From the NCBI GenBank assembly GCA_025935595.1, contig JAICUZ010000059.1:1-11129 (forward strand): a stretch of DNA of 11,129 nt, given 5' to 3'. Positions 7,183 through 11,129 of this stretch are shown here, piece after piece. Made by a program: the position numbers and the translations under genes. The stretch is from Burkholderiales bacterium. Lineage in GTDB: Bacteria; Actinomycetota; Thermoleophilia; Gaiellales; Gaiellaceae. How positions within the stretch are numbered: the stretch's first letter is position 1; each line of letters opens with the position of its first letter. The notes under the pieces are model-generated. The model ran no database searches and was not told the origin of the DNA. It saw nothing but the letters and a program-made list of their open reading frames with translations.

Positions 7183-7781
7183 AGCGACGCCTCGAGCGCA
7201 TGGATCGCCGCCATCAGCCGCTCGGTCGTCTCGGCGGCGTCGTCCGACACCTCCACCGGAGCGCCGTACCGCACGCGCCAACGCTCGAAGCGGCGCAACC
7301 CGTTCGTCCCGCGGATCCCCGCCGGGACGAGGGGGACGCCGGCGTCGATCGCGATCCGCGCCGCACCGGAGTGCGCGTGCGCCTCGCGCGTCTTGCGCAG
7401 TCCTTTCCGGCGTCGCGTGCCCTCGGGGAACATCGCGATCACGTGGCCGTCACGCGCGAGCCGCACGGCCGTGTCGATCGCCTCGCGGTCGGCGCGGCCG
7501 CGGCGCACCTTGAACGCACCGCACGCGCTGATGATCGGGCCCAGCGGGAACCAGAAAAGCTCCGACTTCGCCATGAAGCGGAGGAAGCGCCGCGGCCACA
7601 GGTCGAGGGCGAGCGGCCATGGGTCGAGATTCGAGACATGGCCGGCGGCGATCACGTACCCGCCGTCGGCGGGCAGATTGGCCCGGCCGAAGGCGCGGTA
7701 CCGGAAGACGATTCGCACGATCGGCCAGGAAACGAGCGCGATCGCCGAGTACACCACAGATGGCCGGGGAGGACGAGGCAC
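7179..7781 (-). CDS. 1-acyl-sn-glycerol-3-phosphate acyltransferase (PlsC-like)
   Basis: Membrane-associated acyltransferase, probably transferring an acyl chain to lysophosphatidic acid or a related lipid. The 200-residue protein has an N-terminal hydrophobic segment (about 9-27) and the four family blocks: GHVSNLD (47-53, the catalytic HX4D with His48 and Asp53), GAFKVRRG (88-95), FPEGTRRR (118-125) and VPAGIRG (152-158). The start is GTG at 7781 with no Shine-Dalgarno, and the mRNA may be leaderless; two GTG codons at residues 9-10 are alternatives. It is divergent from topA and heads the minus-strand operon, overlapping the exonuclease start by 4 nt. Exact acceptor is unknown; PlsC relatives also include other lipid acyltransferases. 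Confidence 0.87.
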   Translation of the reverse strand: MPRPPRPSVVYSAIALVSWPIVRIVFRYRAFGRANLPADGGYVIAAGHVSNLDPWPLALDLWPRRFLRFMAKSELFWFPLGPIISACGAFKVRRGRADREAIDTAVRLARDGHVIAMFPEGTRRRKGLRKTREAHAHSGAARIAIDAGVPLVPAGIRGTNGLRRFERWRVRYGAPVEVSDDAAETTERLMAAIHALEASL

Positions 7782-7789
7782 GGGTGGCG

Positions 7790-7795
7790 AGTATC
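7790..7795 (-). promoter_or_regulatory. Possible -10 element for the minus-strand operon
   Basis: Minus-strand GATACT resembles TATAAT and ends 8 nt before the GTG start at 7781, so transcription could start on or next to the GTG. No convincing -35 is seen. Weak, pattern-based call. Confidence 0.22.
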
Positions 7796-7815
7796 GCGAA
7801 TCTCGGTCCGGTAGC

Positions 7816-7821
7816 TAGGCT
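7816..7821 (+). promoter_or_regulatory. Possible -10 element for topA
   Basis: TAGGCT fits the actinobacterial TAnnnT pattern and ends 10 nt before the topA ATG. With a usual start about 7 nt downstream, the 5' leader would be only a few bases. This agrees with the absence of any Shine-Dalgarno before the ATG. No clear -35 is visible. Confidence 0.3.
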
Positions 7822-7831
7822 GGCGCGCGAA

Positions 7832-10375
7832 ATGAAGCTGGTGATCGTCGAATCTCCCGCAAAGGCGAAGACCATTGCTGGATATCTGGGCAAGGAGTTC
7901 GTGGTCGAATCCTCGATCGGCCACGTTCGTGACCTGCCGCACAACGCCGCCGAGATCCCGGCGAAGTACAAGGCCGAGTCCTGGTCGCGTCTCGGAGTCG
8001 ACGTCGACAACGGCTTCCAGCCGCTCTACGTCGTCGACTCGCGCAAGAAGAAAGTCGTCTCCGACCTCAAGGCGAAGCTGAAGAACGCTGACGAGCTCCT
8101 GCTCGCGACGGACGAAGACCGCGAAGGCGAGGCGATCGCGTGGCATCTTCGCGAGGTGCTGCAGCCGAAGGTGCCGGTGCGGCGGATGGTGTTTCACGAG
8201 ATCACGCGCCCCGCGATCGAGCGCGCGCTCACCGAGACCCGCGACATCGACGACGACCTCGTCGATGCGCAGGAGACGCGGCGCATTCTCGACCGCCTCT
8301 ACGGCTACGAGGTCTCGCCGGTCCTCTGGCGGAAGATCATGCAAGGACTCTCTGCCGGCCGTGTGCAGTCGGTCGCGACGCGGCTCGTCGTCGAGCGCGA
8401 GCGCGAGCGGATGCGCTTCGTCGCCGCGGGCTACTGGGACATCGTCGCGACGTTCGAGCCGGGTGCGTTCGACGCGCGTCTCTCTGCCGTCGACGGACGT
8501 CGCGTTGCGCAGGGCCGCGACTTCGACCAGCAGGGAACGCTCCGCACCGCCGACGCGGTTCAGCTCGGAGAGGACGACGCGCGCGCTCTCGCGACCGCGC
8601 TCGACGGCTCGTCGTTCACCGTCTCGTCGGTCGAGGAGAAGCCGTACACGCGCCGGCCCGCGCCGCCGTTCATGACGTCGACGCTTCAGCAGGAGGCGAG
8701 CCGCAAGCTTCGGCTCAGCTCGCAGCAGACGATGCGCGTCGCCCAGCGCCTCTACGAGAACGGCTACATCACCTACATGCGCACCGACTCGACGACGCTG
8801 TCCGAGTCGGCGCTCGCGGCGGCCCGCGACCAGGCGCGCGAGCTGTACGGCGCGGAGACGGTCCCGGCCGAGCCTCGCCAGTACACGCGCAAGGTCAAGA
8901 ACGCGCAGGAGGCGCACGAGGCGATCCGCCCTGCCGGCGACAAGTTCCGCACGCCGGACGCGGTGCGCCGCGAGCTGTCGGCCGACGAGCTCAGCGTCTA
9001 CGACCTGATCTGGAAGCGAACCGTCGCGTCACAGATGGCGGACGCGCGCGGCCAGACCGTCTCGGTTCGCATCACCGGCGCCGCAAGCGACGGGCGCACC
9101 GCCGAGTTCGCGGCGGCCGGCACCGTGATCACGTTCCGTGGCTTCCTGCTCGCGTACGAGGAAGGACGCGACGAGCCTGTGACGGACGACGAGGAGCGGC
9201 TCCTGCCGAAGCTGGCCGAAGGCGATTCGCTCGACGCCTCGCGGCTCGACCCGGACGGCCACTCGACCTCGCCGCCGTCGCGCTACACCGAGGCGACGCT
9301 CGTGAAGGCGCTCGAGGAGCGTGGGATCGGCCGGCCGTCGACGTACGCCGCGATCATGGGCACGATCCTCGACCGCGGCTACGTGCGGAAGCAGGGGCAG
9401 GCGCTCGTGCCTGAGTTTCTCGCGTTCGCGGTGGTCAACCTGCTCGAGAAGCACTTCGCGCGCCTCGTCGACTACGAGTTCACCGCGCGCCTCGAGGACG
9501 ATCTCGACGAGATCGCGTCCGGTGAGGAAAAGCGCGACGAGTGGCTGCGACGGTTCTACTTCGGGGCCGACGGCGACGCGGGGCTGAAGGAGCTCGTCGA
9601 AGGGCGCCTCGCCGAGATCGACGCGCGGGAGGTCAACACGGTCGAGCTGCCGGGCACGGACATCGTCGTGCGCGTCGGCAAGTACGGGCCGTATCTCGAA
9701 CGTGGTGAGGATCGTCAGACGCTTCCCCCCGACATCGCGCCCGACGAGTTGAAGCCGGAGCGCGCCGAGGAGCTGCTCGCGCAGGGGCAGCATGACCAGG
9801 AGCTCGGGGTCGATCCAGAGACCGGCCGCACGATCATCGTCAAGGCGGGCCGGTACGGCCCGTACGTGACCGAGGTCGCCGACGGCGACGAGAAGCCGCG
9901 TACCGCCTCACTGTTCTCTTCGATGTCACCGGAGACCGTGACGCTCGAGGACGCGCTCCGTCTCCTGACGCTCCCACGACCGCTGGGCGAATCCGAGGGC
10001 GAGGAGGTCGTCGCCGCGAACGGGCGGTACGGGCCGTACGTGAAGAAGGGCAAGGAGTCGCGGTCGCTGGACAGCGAGGATCAGCTCTTCACGATCACGC
10101 TCGAGGAGGCCCTCGCGAAGCTCGCCGAGCCCCGCCAGCGCGGACGACGGGCAGCCGCTCCGCCGCTCCGCGAGCTGGGCGACGACCCGGTCAGCGGCAA
10201 GCCGGTCGTGCTCAAGGACGGCCGCTTCGGCCCCTACGTGACGGACGGCGAGACGAACGCGTCCCTCCGGGCGGGGGACACGGTGGACACGATCACCCCC
10301 GAGCGCGCCTACACCTTGATCCAGGAGCGCCGGGAACGCGGCCCCGCGAAGAAGCGCACGAAGCGGACGTCGTAA
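7832..10375 (+). CDS. topA: DNA topoisomerase I (type IA)
   Basis: Relaxes negative supercoils by passing one strand through a transient 5'-phosphotyrosyl break. The 847 residues start with the Toprim domain, MKLVIVESPAKAKTI, with the acidic Glu7 and metal-binding TDEDREGE (93-100). The catalytic Tyr315 lies in YITYMRTDS (312-320). Other type IA landmarks are EAIRPAGD (363-370) and the ERGIGRPSTYA segment (496-506). After about residue 600 there are no Cys zinc fingers. Instead there are four Topo C-terminal repeats centred on GKYGPYL (616-622), GRYGPYV (673-679), GRYGPYV (731-737) and GRFGPYV (797-803), as in mycobacterial TopA, followed by a short basic tail (KKRTKRTS). ATG at 7832 is chosen because family homology begins exactly there; the open frame to 7619 adds an Arg-rich non-homologous tail. 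No Shine-Dalgarno, possibly leaderless. Confidence 0.97.
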   Translation: MKLVIVESPAKAKTIAGYLGKEFVVESSIGHVRDLPHNAAEIPAKYKAESWSRLGVDVDNGFQPLYVVDSRKKKVVSDLKAKLKNADELLLATDEDREGEAIAWHLREVLQPKVPVRRMVFHEITRPAIERALTETRDIDDDLVDAQETRRILDRLYGYEVSPVLWRKIMQGLSAGRVQSVATRLVVERERERMRFVAAGYWDIVATFEPGAFDARLSAVDGRRVAQGRDFDQQGTLRTADAVQLGEDDARALATALDGSSFTVSSVEEKPYTRRPAPPFMTSTLQQEASRKLRLSSQQTMRVAQRLYENGYITYMRTDSTTLSESALAAARDQARELYGAETVPAEPRQYTRKVKNAQEAHEAIRPAGDKFRTPDAVRRELSADELSVYDLIWKRTVASQMADARGQTVSVRITGAASDGRTAEFAAAGTVITFRGFLLAYEEGRDEPVTDDEERLLPKLAEGDSLDASRLDPDGHSTSPPSRYTEATLVKALEERGIGRPSTYAAIMGTILDRGYVRKQGQALVPEFLAFAVVNLLEKHFARLVDYEFTARLEDDLDEIASGEEKRDEWLRRFYFGADGDAGLKELVEGRLAEIDAREVNTVELPGTDIVVRVGKYGPYLERGEDRQTLPPDIAPDELKPERAEELLAQGQHDQELGVDPETGRTIIVKAGRYGPYVTEVADGDEKPRTASLFSSMSPETVTLEDALRLLTLPRPLGESEGEEVVAANGRYGPYVKKGKESRSLDSEDQLFTITLEEALAKLAEPRQRGRRAAAPPLRELGDDPVSGKPVVLKDGRFGPYVTDGETNASLRAGDTVDTITPERAYTLIQERRERGPAKKRTKRTS

Positions 10376-10420
10376 CGGAGCCGCAACACCCCTGTACAAC
10401 ATTTCCGACCCGAAACCGTC

Positions 10421-10426
10421 CATAAT
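10421..10426 (+). promoter_or_regulatory. Possible -10 element upstream of the sigma factor gene
   Basis: CATAAT matches five of six bases of TATAAT in otherwise GC-rich spacer. It lies 45 nt after the topA stop and 119 nt before the proposed sigma start. The -35 region at 16-18 bp spacing (around 10397-10404, AACATT) is not a good match. Confidence 0.28.
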
Positions 10427-10427
10427 C

Positions 10428-10456
10428 AGGAGGTCGGGGGAGGAATGGGCCCATAG
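10428..10456 (+). promoter_or_regulatory. Perfect Shine-Dalgarno with three-codon leader frame ahead of the sigma gene
   Basis: AGGAGGT (10428-10434) is a full anti-16S match, and a second GGAGGA abuts the next ATG (10445). That ATG reads ATG GGC CCA TAG, a Met-Gly-Pro frame ending at 10456. No other start lies within normal spacing of either Shine-Dalgarno. It may be a regulatory mini-leader, or a chance purine run. If the -10 at 10421 is used, transcription would start within or after the AGGAGGT, leaving only the second motif in the mRNA. Confidence 0.25.
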
Positions 10457-10485
10457 CGCCGCGCGTTCGGATGGGCGGGTACCCT

Positions 10486-10512
10486 GCGCCGCTGCAGGCA
10501 GGTCTGCGGCGC
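10486..10512 (+). repeat. GC-rich inverted repeat upstream of the sigma start
   Basis: GCGCCGC (10486-10492) pairs exactly with GCGGCGC (10506-10512) around a 13-base loop. It lies between topA and the sigma TTG. It could fold in the sigma mRNA leader or attenuate topA read-through, but has no T-tract. Short GC-rich repeats like this also arise by chance. Confidence 0.25.
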
Positions 10513-10545
10513 CGCTCGGAGAAACGAAAGGACATCGATTCAGAT

Positions 10546-11129
10546 TTGACCCAGAGCCAGCTGACCGAATTGCTTGAGACCGAGAGCGCCGTCGCGTTGA
10601 TCGCGGCCGGTGAGGAGCGCGGCTGGATCGAACCGGCCGAGCTGGAGGCGTTCGCGGTCGAGAACGACCTCGGCGACCCGGACGTCCAGGAGGTGGTGCG
10701 CGAGCTCGAGCGCGTCGGGCTCGAAGTGCGCGAACCCGTCGTCGAGGAGAAGAACACGAAGGCGCAGGCCGAGCCGGTGATCTACGAGGCCGACACGCCG
10801 TCGGGCGCGGGCGACAGCCTGCAGCTCTTCCTGGCCGACGTCGGCAAGCACAAGCTGCTCACCGCGCACGAGGAGGTCGTTCTTGCGAAGGCGATCGAGC
10901 GCGGCGATCTGCGCGCGAAGCGCCGCATGATCGAGTCGAACCTCCGGCTCGTCGTCTCGATTGCGAAGGGCTACCGCGGGCTCGGAGTTCCGTTCCTCGA
11001 CCTGATCCAGGAGGGAACGCTCGGGCTGAACCGCGCAGTCGAGAAGTTCGACTGGCGGCGCGGGTCCAAGTTCTCGACCTACGCCACGGGGTGGATCCGC
11101 CAGAGCGTGCAGCGCGCGGTCGCGAACCA
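10546..11129 (+). CDS. rpoD: RNA polymerase sigma-70 factor, primary (RpoD/SigA) type, 3'-partial
   Basis: Directs RNA polymerase to promoters; 194 codons lie in the window before it runs off the right edge, inside region 2. From the TTG: MTQSQLTELLETESAVALI, then a region 1.1-like domain (about 15-60, with GWIEPAELEAF), a short acidic spacer, region 1.2 (about 90-120, DSLQLFLADVGKHKLL) and region 2 (from about 128: NLRLVVSIAKGY, FLDLIQEGTLGL, FDWRRGSKFSTYATGWIRQ). Region 1.1 points to a primary sigma. Region 2.4 reads YATGWIRQ where the family almost always has YATWWIRQ; Gly is at residue 182. The TTG start fits where homology begins and has AAAGGA about 13 nt upstream, which is long. An in-frame ATG at 10471 (no Shine-Dalgarno) would add 25 residues. 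It follows topA by 170 nt on the same strand but probably has its own promoter. Confidence 0.9.
   Translation, partial: MTQSQLTELLETESAVALIAAGEERGWIEPAELEAFAVENDLGDPDVQEVVRELERVGLEVREPVVEEKNTKAQAEPVIYEADTPSGAGDSLQLFLADVGKHKLLTAHEEVVLAKAIERGDLRAKRRMIESNLRLVVSIAKGYRGLGVPFLDLIQEGTLGLNRAVEKFDWRRGSKFSTYATGWIRQSVQRAVAN

Noticed and set aside
7619..7831. N-terminal extension of topA by 71 codons
   Set aside because: Arg-rich, non-homologous, antisense to the acyltransferase gene; TopA homology starts exactly at the ATG at 7832.
7652..8917. 421-codon minus-strand frame opposite topA
   Set aside because: It is antisense to the Toprim and catalytic domains of TopA and shows no recognisable domain, only Arg/Leu/Val-rich composition.
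8140..9414. 424-codon plus-strand frame inside topA
   Set aside because: Arg/Ala/Gly-rich alternative frame of topA with no motif; the TopA frame keeps the catalytic Tyr and later repeats.
10405..10437. CCGACC/GGTCGG inverted repeat after topA as a terminator
   Set aside because: Only six paired bases around a 21-base loop and no T-tract; not distinguishable from chance.

Overview
The window is very GC-rich, uses GTG and TTG starts freely, and carries a close chain of overlapping genes. It also has a TopA with Arg/Lys-Gly-Pro-Tyr C-terminal repeats instead of zinc fingers, a stand-alone PolI-type 5'-3' exonuclease and a DUF6457-like small protein. Together these suggest a high-GC actinobacterium, most likely of the Thermoleophilia (Gaiellales/Solirubrobacterales) type. 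That placement is inference; no rRNA or tRNA gene is present to confirm it.

Layout. (1) 2-1390, plus strand: a secreted polysaccharide-lyase-like protein (heparin lyase I family) with a Thr-rich linker and a C-terminal domain; its start is probably left of the window. (2) 1414-1448: a perfect inverted repeat between two convergent genes, a likely bidirectional terminator. (3) 7781 down to 1452, minus strand: an apparent six-gene operon. In transcription order it encodes a PlsC-type acyltransferase, a 5'-3' exonuclease, a DUF6457-like protein, a histone-deacetylase-fold amidohydrolase, a ten-helix FtsX/MacB-type ABC permease, and a protein with two fused ABC ATPase domains. Junctions are GTGA (4 nt), ATGA (4 nt), an unusual ATAA, a 17-nt gap and an 11-nt overlap. 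(4) 7832-10375, plus strand: DNA topoisomerase I (topA), divergent from the acyltransferase across only 50 bp. (5) 10376-10545: a spacer with a possible promoter, a perfect Shine-Dalgarno sequence before a three-codon reading frame, and a GC-rich hairpin. (6) 10546 to the window end: the N-terminal half of a primary-type sigma-70 factor.

How the parts fit. topA and the sigma factor are core information-processing genes. In the minus-strand operon, the last two genes form one ABC export or mechanotransmission complex: a permease with two FtsX modules and a partner with two NBDs in one chain. The first four genes (lipid acylation, nucleic-acid processing, a small protein, deacetylation) have no obvious shared pathway and may only share transcription.

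The window is mostly ordinary core and accessory genome; I see no CRISPR array, insertion sequence, phage gene or known defence system. The points most worth checking are the deacetylase gene, whose conserved N-terminus continues upstream of any ATG/GTG/TTG into an ATAA junction, and the Trp-to-Gly change in sigma region 2.4. Both are single-base-scale oddities that could be real or sequence errors.
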